Positions 17,166 through 26,097 are shown, numbered from the stretch's first letter. The stretch: 64,000 bases of DNA from Actinoallomurus purpureus (GCF_024055795.1 NZ_JAMXMY010000001.1:682001-746000); one strand, 5' to 3'. The notes: generated by a model from the sequence alone, not told the origin. Program-made: numbers and translations.

Positions 17166-17342
17166 ATGCGCAGCCTCATCATCGGCGCGGGTGCGCTGGC
17201 CACCGCCGCGTTGGCGCTGACGGCGGTTCCCCTCCCCTCGCGCAGCAGTTGGAAGACGAGGTCGAGCTTCGGGCGGGACGCCTTCGCGCCGCTCGCCTTG
17301 TCGACGTGGATGTTGTCGCGGTCGACGCCGGCCCGCAACTAG
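17166..17342 (+). pseudogene. Signal-peptide start of a lost secreted protein
   Basis: AAAAAGGAG is six bases before the ATG. The frame reads MRSLIIGAGALATAALALTA, a clean Sec signal, but after about 20 codons (near 17230) the sequence becomes the antisense of a resolvase relic and the frame soon stops. So the 5' end of a secreted-protein gene survives and its body was replaced by mobile-element sequence. A functional 58-residue fusion is unlikely. Confidence 0.55.
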
Positions 17343-17404
17343 GCGTCGATCTGATGATCGGGGTTCTGGCCGGCGGTCGAGACCCACGCGTAGCCGATAA
17401 GCAT
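17236..17404 (-). pseudogene. Serine resolvase N-terminal relic with amber stop
   Basis: ATG 17404 opens MLIGYAWVSTAGQNPDHQIDA, the resolvase N-terminus with the catalytic serine in VST. A TAG then interrupts the frame, after which RAGVDRDNIHVDKASGAKAS and PKLDLVFQLLREG follow, ending abruptly near 17236. About 60 residues remain. This matches the missing front of the C-terminal relic at 969-1354, though the central part is absent from both. Confidence 0.75.
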
Positions 17405-17526
17405 GTGTCGGAATCTATCGACCGGACCGTTCACCGACGTTGATTTCCGACGCGAGTTGCCGACGCTGCCCACCTGCGGGTTCGTGATCACGGGCCGAGT
17501 GTCGGCAGACGAGGGTTTGCCGACAC

Positions 17527-18501
17527 TCATGCCGTGGTGGTGCCGCTACCTGCTGAGCTTGGGTGCTGGGTGAACGCGGCGCGGTAGGCGCTGGGGGTGA
17601 GTCCGGTCCGTCTCGAGAGGTGTTGGCGCAGTGAGTCGGTGGTGGCGAGGCCGCTGAGCCGGGCGACCTGGTCCATCGGCAGGTCGGTGGTTTCGAGTAG
17701 TTCCTGCGCGCGGAGCACTCGCTGGTGGAGAAGCCATTGGAGCGGGGTGAGGCCGGTCTCCGCGTGGAATCTGCGGGTCAGGGTGCGGACGCTGGTGCGG
17801 GCGTGGGCGGCGAGGTCGGCGCGGGTGAGCGGTTCGTGCAGGCGGTCCAGTGCCCAGGTGCGGGTCTCGGTGAGTGAGGTTCCGGTCTCGGGTGGTAGGG
17901 GCGTGTTGATGAACTGGGCCTGCCCGCCGGGTCGTACGGGTGCCGCTACGACCAGGCGGGCGACGGCGTTGGCCGTCGCGGCGCCGTAGTCGGTGCGTAC
18001 CAGGTGCAGGCACAGGTCGATGCCGGCGGAGAGTCCGGCGGAGGTCAGGACGTTGCCGTCCTCGACGTACAGCACGTCCGGGCGCAGCTTGACGGCGGGG
18101 AAGCGGGTGGAAAACTCCTCGGACTTGGCCCAGTAGGTGGTGGCGCTGCGTCCGTCGAGCAGGCCGGCTTGGGCGAGGACGAAGGCGCCCGTACAGATTG
18201 AGGCGACACGTCTGCCTGCGGCTGACGCGCGGCGCAGGACTGAAAGGACGCGCGGGTCGACGTCTTCGCGGGCGCCGGTTCCGGTGACGATGACGGTGTC
18301 GGCGTCGTCGATGGCCTCCAGCCCGTGGGTGACGGTGATTTCCAGGCTGCTACTGGTGGCGACCGGCCCGGGACGGGCCGTGCAGACGCGTACCTGGTAG
18401 CCGGCGTGTCCGTCGATGGTCGTCTCCCCGAGTACCAGCTCGGGGATGGACAGGTCGAACGTGGTGGCAGGGGGGACGGCGATGACCGCGACCCGATGCA
18501 T
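17527..18501 (-). CDS. GlxA-type AraC regulator (DJ-1 domain plus AraC HTH)
   Basis: 324 residues. Residues 1-175 are a DJ-1/PfpI-like sensor (VIVTGTGAREDVDPRV, ASICTGAFVLAQAGLLDGR). Residues about 215-310 hold the double AraC helix-turn-helix (LAAHARTSVRTLTRRFHAETG and QVARLSGLATTDSLRQHLSRR followed by GLTPSAYRAAF). Such regulators sense metabolites or stress. Divergent from an NAD(P)-binding protein gene with 124 bases between, its likely target. Confidence 0.88.
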   Translation of the reverse strand: MHRVAVIAVPPATTFDLSIPELVLGETTIDGHAGYQVRVCTARPGPVATSSSLEITVTHGLEAIDDADTVIVTGTGAREDVDPRVLSVLRRASAAGRRVASICTGAFVLAQAGLLDGRSATTYWAKSEEFSTRFPAVKLRPDVLYVEDGNVLTSAGLSAGIDLCLHLVRTDYGAATANAVARLVVAAPVRPGGQAQFINTPLPPETGTSLTETRTWALDRLHEPLTRADLAAHARTSVRTLTRRFHAETGLTPLQWLLHQRVLRAQELLETTDLPMDQVARLSGLATTDSLRQHLSRRTGLTPSAYRAAFTQHPSSAGSGTTTA

Positions 18502-18625
18502 GGCCCGAACCTCCGGATGTTTGGCATTCGGGCCACTACCTTACCGACCATCTGGGGTGAAAGGTAGAGCCGTCGCCGCGGCAGTCGGGGCGACAGTCCC
18601 CTCTTTCCGATCAGGGAGTGCACGC

Positions 18626-19555
18626 GTGTCCTTGTACGTCATCGTTGGATCCGGAGCCACTGGATCGGCTACCGCGCGTCAACTGGCCGACGCCGGCGAG
18701 CAGGTTCGGCTCATCAGCCTCCAAGGCGCCGGGCCGGCGCACGAACGGATCGAACTCGTAGCTGCCGACGCGACCGACACCGCCCGGCTCATCGAGCTGA
18801 CCACCGGAGCAGTGACCTTGTTCAACTGCGCCATGCCGCCGTACGACCGCTGGCCGTCCGAATTCCCGCCTCTGGCCGCCGCTTTGCTCACCACGGCAGA
18901 GCGCAGCGGCGCGGACTACGTCATGCTCAGCAACACCTACGGCTACGGTCCCGTCGACGGACCCATCACCGAAGACCTTCCCCTGGCACCCACCAGCGTC
19001 AAGGGCCGGGTACGAGCCCAGCTGTGGCACGACGCGCGCGCCGCTCATGAGGCCGGCCGGGTGCGGGTGACCGAAGTCCGGGCCTACGACTACCTCGGAG
19101 CGGGCGCGCTCTCGCCGTTCACCATCATGGTGGGGGCGCAGGTGTTGAGTGGCGAGCCCGTCTTCTATCCCGGCGATCTCGACGCGCCGCACAGTTGGAC
19201 CTACACCGAAGACGCGGCCCGCACGCTGATCGCCGCAGCGCGCCACGCGGACTCCTGGGGCCGGGCCTGGCACGTGCCCTCCACCTCGGAGGCCCCGGTT
19301 CGCGAACTGGCCGAGCGCCTGGCTTCAGCCGCCTCCGCGCCCACCCCGAAGCTGGGCCACATGACGGTGGCCGAACTCGAGGAGATCGGGCGGACCAACT
19401 CGGTTATGGCGGAATTCCCGGAGATGCTGTACTTGTACGACCGGCCCAACATCCTCGACGCATCATTCACCGTGTCGGTCCTGAACATCGCCCCCACACC
19501 GATTGATGTGGTCCTCAGCGAAATGGCCACGGCGCACGGCCAGCCCCAAGCCTGA
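18626..19555 (+). CDS. NAD(P)-binding epimerase/reductase-like protein
   Basis: 309 residues from GTG 18626 with AGGGAG seven bases upstream; the longer in-frame extension overlaps the divergent promoter and is not protein-like. Rossmann start LYVIVGSGATGSATARQLADAG, then ADATDTARLIEL and YVMLSNTYGYGPVDGPITED. The SNTYGYG region with PLAPTSVKGRVRAQLW is the pattern of atypical/extended SDRs acting on sugar or terpenoid substrates. Paired with the divergent GlxA-like regulator. Confidence 0.8.
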   Translation: MSLYVIVGSGATGSATARQLADAGEQVRLISLQGAGPAHERIELVAADATDTARLIELTTGAVTLFNCAMPPYDRWPSEFPPLAAALLTTAERSGADYVMLSNTYGYGPVDGPITEDLPLAPTSVKGRVRAQLWHDARAAHEAGRVRVTEVRAYDYLGAGALSPFTIMVGAQVLSGEPVFYPGDLDAPHSWTYTEDAARTLIAAARHADSWGRAWHVPSTSEAPVRELAERLASAASAPTPKLGHMTVAELEEIGRTNSVMAEFPEMLYLYDRPNILDASFTVSVLNIAPTPIDVVLSEMATAHGQPQA

Positions 19556-19612
19556 CGAACCGCCGGTAGGCCGCGCCCGGGGTGCTGTGAAATACCTGGG
19601 GATCACTCGGGG

Positions 19613-21123
19613 TCATGCGGAGGTGGACACGAACGAGTCCGCGTCGTCCGCCGCTGGGCCTGTGCCCGGCGCACCCGTACTGAACCCCAGGTCCAGCCGC
19701 TTGTCCATGTCGAGCCGGAAGGTGCTGTACGGGTTGATGTTCGACCAGAACAGCGCAGTCAGCCCGCGACGATCTTCATCTGAGAGCTTCTTCACCCAGG
19801 CCGGCACGGCGAGGACTCGCTGCAACAGCAGGGTATTGACGTGCACGAGCGCGGACTGGAGCAGGTGCAAGGCGAGCAGGAGGCGGCGCTGGAGGACAGC
19901 CCGGTCGATGCGCTCGTATGCGGCCACGGAGACGAACTCGTCGGTGAAGCCGGTGAGGAAGTCGGCGTTCTGCAGGCGTCCAGCAGGTCGAGCACGCCCC
20001 AGCGGCGTACGACCTCGTCCTTGAGCGCCGCCAGGCCGGTGGGCTCATCCAGCTTGTCCAGCTTCGGAACGCTGATCCACGACTCGCCGTGGCGGCTGGT
20101 CACCCGCACCCCGCCCGCCGAGCCATCCGCCAATGCGGCCGTGATGCGGTCCAGGCCGGCGGTCATCCGCTGCTTCAGGTCGGCGATGAACGCCTCGGCA
20201 TCCAGGGGCTGGCGGATTGCCGCGTAGTACACAGTGCGGGTGGCCTCGTGCGGGTGGCCTCGAAGTCGCCGGGCAGGTCGTCCTCCGGATTGCGCCACCG
20301 GGCTGCGCCCTCGATGTAGATCTCCCGGCGCCGGATCGCGTCCCGCAGCGCCACCAGCACGCACAGCTCGTACGGGATCCGCTCGACCTTGCCCTTGTCG
20401 TCCACGACGGCCTCGCGCCAGTCTTTCCGTACGACGCCGTCCATCGGCGCCGTGTCGGCCGGGTCGTAGAAACGGGTCTTGCCGTCAACCTCCGCGTATT
20501 TCTCCAGCAGCGCGAGCGTGTCCATCACCGGCCTGTAGGCGGTGTTGTTGCACTTGAAGCCAAGCGTGCGCAGCAGCGGCGGCAGCATCTGCCGGTAGTA
20601 CGAGCTGTAGGAGGAGCGCAGTGTGGTGCGGACCTTGGCCTTGAACGCCTTTTCGTTCGCCTTCGCCTCCGCTACCAGGTCGTGCAGCGTCTTCTCCCCG
20701 ACCACCGGTACAAGCACCGTGCGCACGGTCCCCTCGGGCTGGCCGATCGCCGCGTCAGCGAGCCGGAAGAGGATGCCCTCCTTGCCGCGGACCTTCTTCA
20801 GCTCCGCCGTCAGTTGCTTCTCCACCCGCCGCTCGGCGCGAGCGTTGATCTTCAGCACCAAGGCGATCAGCAGATCCACCAGGGCATCGGTGATCTCCGC
20901 CTGCCGGGAGGAGCACAGCGCCGCGAGCAACGTGATCCGAACGTTCTTGGCGGTGTCGCGAAAGTCCGAGGGGTACATCTTGATCGCCCGTGCCCGCCAC
21001 GCGGCAACCAGCTTCTCCGAACAGTCCGCGAACGCCCTCCGCCAGCGTCCAACTCGCCAACAACTCTTCCGGAGACCACTCCTGTCGCAAGCCTCGCCCC
21101 TCCCGTGCCGATCCTCGAATCAC
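19613..21123 (-). pseudogene. Tn3-family transposase relic with two core deletions
   Basis: Read leftward: RQEWSPEELLASWTL (DUF4158 start), then a phase change and a jump to KLVAAWRARAIKMYPSDFRD and about 240 good residues (KCNNTAYRPVMDTLALLEKY; YELCVLVALRDAIRRREIY). A frameshift falls at a 14-bp tandem duplication (20234-20261), a single-base loss near 19985, then DFLTGFTDEFVSVAAYERID runs through RRLLLAL straight into HLLQSALVHVNTLLLQRVLA and the true C-terminus (LFWSNINPYSTFRLDMDKRL). Most of DUF4158 and the roughly 250-residue DDE catalytic core are gone. It cannot transpose by itself. Confidence 0.85.
20234..20261. repeat. 14-bp perfect tandem duplication inside the Tn3 relic
   Basis: GTGCGGGTGGCCTC occurs twice back to back (20234-20247, 20248-20261). 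Fourteen is not a multiple of three, so it causes the frameshift after the DLPGDFEAT residues of the transposase. Confidence 0.85.
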
Positions 21124-21732
21124 TCGATCAGCCCAACGAAGCGGCCGAGGCGGAAACGGCCATCTGGCGACACAAAAACGACCCGCCGGTTACCTTGCGG
21201 CTGGTGTCTGAGCTAGGACTCCGGGGCCTACTTCGCCGTATGAAGGCCCCGCCGGGCCGCACGATGCACGGCGATTCCCCAGCCCGAGGTGCCTGCTCCA
21301 CCGTTCAAGATCATCTCAATGTCTCGCGGGGGGGGCGCCAGTCGTCGGCGAGGCCAGCCGCTACACCTTCTGACCGTGACCAAGACGGCCCCGCCGACGT
21401 CCGCGTGTCTCGTCGGCACCGGCCTGCAGCGGACCGCACGGCCCGGCGACATGGCGGGCCGCGGCGCTCCCGCGCGGCTCGGGCAGCGGGGAGGGTTGCG
21501 GCCCTCGCCTCCCGGCGGCGATCGCGGCAGGCGAGGACCCGTGACGGCACCGCGAAGGATCAAGCTTCACGCGGCACGGTGATTCAAGGCCGGGACCAGC
21601 CCTTGATGCTGGCGCGTTTGCGTCCCGCGCGGTCCTCGGCCGGGTGCTGCGGCGTGATGATCAAGGACGTGAACGGTCGCGGACCCGGCGGCCGGTCAGT
21701 TCACAGCGCGTGCACCCAGAGCGCGCCCGCCT
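21124..21732. other. Gene-free stretch beside the Tn3 relic
   Basis: About 600 bases between the Tn3 relic and the leftward secreted protein. I find only shadow frames rich in Arg/Pro/Gly, and a run of eight G near 21328. No inverted repeat typical of Tn3 ends was recognised. It may be degraded element sequence. Confidence 0.4.
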
Positions 21733-23163
21733 TCACCGGCTGGTCGTGATCGGGCACGTCGGCGTTTGGAACACCACACCGTCCACCAGGTTGCCGGTCG
21801 CCGGGCTGCCACCCGCGGCCGACACCGAGCGGAGCTCGAATCGGGTGAGGGTCTGCCCCGGCGGGACGACGTACGTTCCGGTGTAGTGCCGCCAGGCGGT
21901 GTTGCCGTCGGAGATGTTCGGAGAGGAGGCCCCGGCAGGGACTTGCGCCACGGTCGCGCCCGGTGCGCCGATGAGCACCTGCATCACGTCGGTGCCCAAG
22001 ACGCCTCGGTGATATAGCGACCAGGTCATCACTGTTCCGGGAACGGTGGGCACCTTTTGGTAGAGCGTGGAGACCTCGTTGGCGTTGAGTTCGGCGAACT
22101 GCCGGCCGTCGGCTGCCGGGACTCCGTTAACGCCGCTCCGCCAGAACTCCAGCTTCTTGTCGGAGGCTTCGGTGTGCCAGCCGACGCTCGGATTGGAGGA
22201 GGCGTCGGGAAGGAGGTCCCAGCCGGCCGCCGTGGCCACGGGCGGCGTCTCGAAGCTGCCGTTGACCAGATTGACCGCTGGGGGACAGAGGACTGTGACG
22301 GTGACCGTGGCGGTGCTGGTCCCGCAGGCGGTGGTGATGGTGTAGGTGAAGGTGTCGGTACCGGCGAAGCCCGCGGCCGGCGTGTAGGTCACGTTGCCGC
22401 CGGAGATCGTCGCGGTGCCATGGCCGGGCGTGGTGACGTTGCTGATCGTCGGTGCGGTCGCGGTGTCGTTGGCCAGCACGGGCACGCTGACGGCGCTGCC
22501 CTGCCGGGTGGTGGCGGTGTCATCGACCGCCCGGGTGGGCGAGATGGACTGCCCGTTCACGATCTGGATCGGCGGGGCGGGTGTGTTGTTGCCGAGCTGG
22601 CCCGGAGCGGCGATGACGCTGCTGATCCCACTCGGCCGGATCGTCATGCTCCGCCCGATGGTGCCCTGCCTGACCCGGAAGGTGATGACCGTCGGGGGCG
22701 GGTCGGTCTTGCTGCCCACCGAGGGGATCGACAGGGTGGTGCCGTTGATGGTGCCGGTCCCCGACCGGCCGATGACGTCGGCGTTGGCCAGCAGGGACGA
22801 CACGTCCCACATGGTGGTGTAGCTGCGAACCAGGAACGGCCACTGGGCCGTGCGGTGCGTCAGCGTGAGGGTGAAGGTGCCGCCCGGGGTGATCTGCCCG
22901 CCCCACAGCGACGGGGACGTGTTGACCGAGATCGACCCGCTGCCCAGCCTCATGCCGAGCGCGTTCTTCCAGTAGTACTCGACGGGGTAGGTCGCCTGCC
23001 CGTGCCGGACACAGGGCGGGTAGGCGGCTCGCGTGACGGCCCGCCGCGCGGTGGGACCGGCGTGCGCAGCGGCACCGGCGGCCACCTGCACCGCGAGCGC
23101 GGCCAGCAAGGCCAACACAGCGCAGGCCGGCGCCGTGAGCGCGGATCTGGATCGTTGTGACAT
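21733..23163 (-). CDS. Large secreted protein with Ig-like and CBM-like domains
   Basis: 476 residues. Signal peptide at 1-35 (LTAPACAVLALLAALAVQVA...AHAG). The first 190 residues are beta-rich. Residues about 205-290 form a VCBS/Big-type Ig domain (AVDDTATTRQGSAVSVPVLA with ND, then GTDTFTYTITTACGTSTATV). The C-terminal 180 residues (NLVNGSFETPPVATAAGWD ... GNLVDGVVFQT) look like a jelly-roll DUF642 or carbohydrate-binding module. No catalytic domain seen. Probably an extracellular adhesin or glycan-binding protein. Its own transcription unit. Confidence 0.8.
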   Translation of the reverse strand: MSQRSRSALTAPACAVLALLAALAVQVAAGAAAHAGPTARRAVTRAAYPPCVRHGQATYPVEYYWKNALGMRLGSGSISVNTSPSLWGGQITPGGTFTLTLTHRTAQWPFLVRSYTTMWDVSSLLANADVIGRSGTGTINGTTLSIPSVGSKTDPPPTVITFRVRQGTIGRSMTIRPSGISSVIAAPGQLGNNTPAPPIQIVNGQSISPTRAVDDTATTRQGSAVSVPVLANDTATAPTISNVTTPGHGTATISGGNVTYTPAAGFAGTDTFTYTITTACGTSTATVTVTVLCPPAVNLVNGSFETPPVATAAGWDLLPDASSNPSVGWHTEASDKKLEFWRSGVNGVPAADGRQFAELNANEVSTLYQKVPTVPGTVMTWSLYHRGVLGTDVMQVLIGAPGATVAQVPAGASSPNISDGNTAWRHYTGTYVVPPGQTLTRFELRSVSAAGGSPATGNLVDGVVFQTPTCPITTSR

Positions 23164-23464
23164 CAGTACTGAACTCCCGCTCTGTCGTGAGGGACGCCCT
23201 CGTAGATCGACTTCACGGCGACGTTACTCTGCGCATTTGATCGGCAACGGTAAGTGCCGGACCATGCGATCTCCGTGTCGCGGTTCGATGGCAACGGAAC
23301 GGCGGCGGGGATGTCGGTCGGGCGGAACAAGCGAGTGAGGGCGCGGCCGAGGCCGCTCCCCTCCTGAGCGCCGGTGGGCATTGCGGGCTTGGCAACTTAA
23401 TGTAATCATTTGATTGCGAAGGGTAGTCAATGGTTTTCGCTCGACTCATCCCCAGGAGGCCCCC
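23164..23464. promoter_or_regulatory. Divergent promoter region, locally AT-rich
   Basis: 301 bases between two divergent secreted-protein genes. The part at 23390-23425 is unusually AT-rich for this DNA and holds AATCATTTGATT (an imperfect inverted repeat), so the rightward promoter is likely there. No exact -35/-10 call is secure. Confidence 0.4.
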
Positions 23465-23866
23465 ATGCCGTCCACCGCCACCACCATCACCATCACCGCC
23501 GCCGCGCTGGCCGCCGGGGCCGGACTGTCGGTCGCCGTCCCCGCCCTGGCCGGCATCGGCGGCGCCCACACCCCCGGCGCCCGCGCCGCCGCCAACGTCA
23601 ACGCCGACGGCACCGTCGTACGCTCCACGGGCGTCACCAACGTCCGCAAGATCCACACCGGCGACTACTGCATCGACCTGGACCCCCACATCAACGCCGC
23701 CACCGCCGTGCCCGTCGCCACCGCACGCGGAGGCGCCCCCTGGGACACCATCGTCCTCGTCACCGACAACACCGGATGCGGCGACGCGAGCAGAACCTTC
23801 CGCGTCCTGACCGGCAAGACCTCCGGCGGATACAGGGACGCCCAGTTCCACGTCGTCGTCGACTGA
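23465..23866 (+). CDS. Small secreted protein with two cysteines
   Basis: 133 residues. Signal peptide at 1-29 (ITITAAALAAGAGLSVAVPALA). The mature part has one YCIDLD and one GCGDASRTF cysteine, probably a disulfide, and a beta-rich pattern (WDTIVLVTDNTG; GYRDAQFHVVVD). Family unknown. AGGAGG lies six bases before the ATG. Followed by a hairpin terminator at 23915. Confidence 0.72.
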   Translation: MPSTATTITITAAALAAGAGLSVAVPALAGIGGAHTPGARAAANVNADGTVVRSTGVTNVRKIHTGDYCIDLDPHINAATAVPVATARGGAPWDTIVLVTDNTGCGDASRTFRVLTGKTSGGYRDAQFHVVVD

Positions 23867-23914
23867 CCCCACCACCCCGACCTACGGCGAGTCGGGTACC
23901 GGCCGCACGCTCCT

Positions 23915-23949
23915 GCGAGGCCCTCACCGCCCGGCGGCGAGGGCCTCGC
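23915..23949. terminator. 11-bp hairpin after the small secreted protein
   Basis: GCGAGGCCCTC (23915-23925) pairs with GAGGGCCTCGC (23939-23949), 13-base loop, 48 bases after the stop codon. No T-run, as usual in GC-rich actinobacteria. Confidence 0.6.
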
Positions 23950-24061
23950 CCGTTCAGCCCGTCCGGTTCTCGGGCGTGCTACTCGCCCTGCCCACCCTGG
24001 TCGACGTCGCCGGGCCCGCCCAGCCGGTTGCCGAGCTGACTCCGGGCGCGCGGGGCCGGGT

Positions 24062-24184
24062 TCAGCACTCCAGCATGCGCATGCCGGCTTCGGTGTGGGT
24101 GTGCCGGTGGCCGGGGGAGGCAGTGTGCTTGGCGAGCTGCTCATCGGTCAGCTGTTCGATGTTCTGCCGTCGGTGTCCGCCTGG
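24062..24184 (-). pseudogene. Possible remnant of a small protein gene
   Basis: The minus frame ending at TGA 24062-24064 reads GHRRQNIEQLTDEQLAKHT, then SPGHRHTHTEAGMRMLEC, which has a natural coding look, but no ATG, GTG or TTG precedes it in phase before the divergent HTH promoter. It may be a broken small gene or chance. The rest of the 23867-24281 gap holds the terminator and the HTH promoter. Confidence 0.25.
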
Positions 24185-24281
24185 CGACAGACCGCATGGT
24201 TCGGGGGAATGGGGTTCGGGGGAGTGACAGGGCCCCTCACCTGCGATCGGGTCCCGTCACACCGGTGACACACTGGAGGAC

Positions 24282-25187
24282 ATGGCTTCCGACCAGCGCA
24301 GCAGCGATACCGAGCTGGGCCGATTCCTGCGCGCCCGCCGCACCCAGACCAGCCCCGACCGGGTCGGCCTTCCCATCGGGACCGGCCTGCGCCGCACGCC
24401 CGGACTGCGCCGCGAGGAGTTGGCCACCCTGTCCGGGATCAGCATCGACTATTACGTGCGGCTGGAGCGCGGCAAAGAGACCCGCCCCAGCCCCGCCGTG
24501 ATCGACGCCCTCGCCCGCGCCCTGCGGCTGGACGACCGTGAGCACCAGCACCTGCGCGAACTCGCCGCCCGCGCCGCGCGGTACGCCCCCGAACCCCCGC
24601 CTCCGCCCAGCGGCACGGTGCGCCCCCACCTGAAACTGCTGCTGGAGACGATGCGCCCGAACCCGGCCTACATCATCAGCCGGAGCATGGACCTCCTCGC
24701 CTACAACCCTGGCGGGCTCGCCCTGTACGCGGGATTGGACGACTGGCCGGCAGAACACCGCAATGTCGCCCGGTACCTGTTCCTGCACCCCACGGCCCGC
24801 GACCTTTTCCCCGACTGGGACACCCAGGTCCGCGGCTGTGTCGCCCGCCTGCGCGCCCAGGCCGGCACCGCCCCCGACGCGCCCGACCTGACCGGCCTGG
24901 TGGGCGAACTGCTGCTCAAAAGCCCTGACTTCGCCAAACTCTGGGAACGCTACGAGGTGACCGGCCGCAAGCCCGACCGTAAGACCTTCCACCACCCCCG
25001 CGTCGGCGTCCTCACCCTCAGTCCCCAGTCCATGCAACTGGAGGGCACCCCCGGCCAGCGCCTGGGCGCCTACGTTGCCGAGCCCGGCACCCCCGACTAC
25101 GACGCGATGCTCCTGCTGGACATGACCGCTCCTCAGCCCGCCACTCCGGCCCCCCAAGACCAGGGACGGCCACCCGCACGGCACTGA
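24282..25187 (+). CDS. HTH regulator, MmyB-like ligand-binding domain
   Basis: 301 residues. Xre helix-turn-helix at about 33-90 (LRRTPGLRREELATLSGI with DYYVRLERGKETRPS). The C-terminal MmyB-like domain (ISRSMDLLAYNPGGLALYAGL; SMQLEGTPGQRLGAYVAEPG) is PAS-like and binds fatty-acid-type ligands in relatives. The stop codon TGA (25185-25187) lies inside the first copy of a 51-bp repeat. A second member of the same family is at 32454-33314. Confidence 0.88.
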   Translation: MASDQRSSDTELGRFLRARRTQTSPDRVGLPIGTGLRRTPGLRREELATLSGISIDYYVRLERGKETRPSPAVIDALARALRLDDREHQHLRELAARAARYAPEPPPPPSGTVRPHLKLLLETMRPNPAYIISRSMDLLAYNPGGLALYAGLDDWPAEHRNVARYLFLHPTARDLFPDWDTQVRGCVARLRAQAGTAPDAPDLTGLVGELLLKSPDFAKLWERYEVTGRKPDRKTFHHPRVGVLTLSPQSMQLEGTPGQRLGAYVAEPGTPDYDAMLLLDMTAPQPATPAPQDQGRPPARH

Positions 25188-25234
25188 TCGGCGGCCGGTC
25201 CCGCTCAGCCGGGCCGGTTGTCGATGGGCGACAA
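25184..25234. repeat. 51-bp direct repeat, left copy
   Basis: The 51 bases starting CTGATCGGCGGCCGG and ending GGGCGACAA recur without mismatch at 26047-26097. The copy covers the stop codon of the HTH gene and contains an imperfect hairpin (CCGG-T-CCCG against CGGGCCGG), so it may be the gene's terminator. Confidence 0.9.
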
Positions 25235-25407
25235 ACGATCCCAACCTTGCCCCTCACCGGAGCTTCGGGAGTCCTGGGCACACGGCGGCGCTACCCGGGC
25301 TGCTCGTCGTACCGCGCACGCTACGAGTGGCCAGCTCGCCTTCGAGACAGACGATCTTCCTTAAGCAGTCTCGCGGATCCCGCGAGACCCAATCGAGGGA
25401 GAATCGG

Positions 25408-25605
25408 ATGACCACGCAGGAGGAAAAGAACGACGCGATCGCCCGCTTCGTAGAGAGCGGGAAGCAGAAGCCGAGGGACACCCGCTCTGGCCCGTCCTCG
25501 AACCCGTCCTCGACGAGCCGGTCCTCACGGTCGGCTTCGGGTGGCTCGGCTCTGGGCGGTGTCGCCGCGAAGCTCCTGGATGTCGCCGGCGACCTCCTGC
25601 CCTGA
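25408..25605 (+). CDS. Small serine-rich hypothetical protein
   Basis: 65 residues from ATG 25408 with GAGGGAG five bases upstream. Charged helix at 3-25 (TTQEEKNDAIARFVESGKQK), a serine/arginine linker, then a small amphipathic end (ALGGVAAKLLDVAGDLLP). No known family. It lies between the two 51-bp repeats and ends 37 bases before a terminator, so it may be cargo of a lost element. Confidence 0.6.
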   Translation: MTTQEEKNDAIARFVESGKQKPRDTRSGPSSNPSSTSRSSRSASGGSALGGVAAKLLDVAGDLLP

Positions 25606-25642
25606 GGGTCAGCTGGCGGTGATCCACTGCCATCCTGAACGC

Positions 25643-25672
25643 AGGGGCCCGGCCATCGCGCCGGGCCCCTTT
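25643..25672 (+). terminator. 11-bp hairpin with short T-run
   Basis: AGGGGCCCGGC pairs with GCCGGGCCCCT around six bases (CATCGC), followed by TT. It lies 37 bases after the small serine-rich gene. Confidence 0.75.
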
Positions 25673-25840
25673 GCTCTCGGACGGCAACGGCAGCCGACTC
25701 GTGATGATCACGAACCGCAACCGTGATCTAGCCCATCGCTACATGGCGGCTGGGGACACGTTCGGGAGAAGGAGGCCGAGATTTCCCAGAGTTCGCGCGA
25801 ACTGATGGGTCTTCACGATGAACCGGAGGGTCGTCAGGCT

Positions 25841-26015
25841 CTATAGATGGTTCTGACCCTTGGGCTCGTCGGAACCGGCGGGGTCTTGTTCCTCGGCGGC
25901 GGTCGTCAGGAGCGCTCGGGCGTTCTCGGCGTAGCGGATGGCGGTCTTGGGGTCGATGCCGAAGACCGCGGCCGGGCCCGAGGGCGAGCGCTTCGTCGAG
26001 CTGGCGGTGCATGCG
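25841..26015 (-). pseudogene. Integrase C-terminal relic, frameshifted
   Basis: The leftward frame begins MHRQLDEALALG and, after one phase change, continues VFGIDPKTAIRYAENARALL and AAEEQDPAGSDEPKGQNHL to a TAG. This is the C-terminal tail of actinobacterial tyrosine integrases (the ...DPKTAIRYAENAR region). The catalytic part is missing. It lies 31 bases inside the right copy of the 51-bp repeat, the usual position of an integrase next to an attachment site. Confidence 0.6.
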
Positions 26016-26046
26016 TAGGCGGGGACTGTACGGACTGGACAGACCC

Positions 26047-26097
26047 CTGATCGGCGGCCGGTCCCGCTCAGCCGGGCCGGTTGTCGATGGGCGACAA
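26047..26097. repeat. 51-bp direct repeat, right copy
   Basis: Perfect copy of 25184-25234, same orientation, 863 bp to the right. The flanking bases differ on both sides, so the repeat has sharp edges. Confidence 0.9.
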
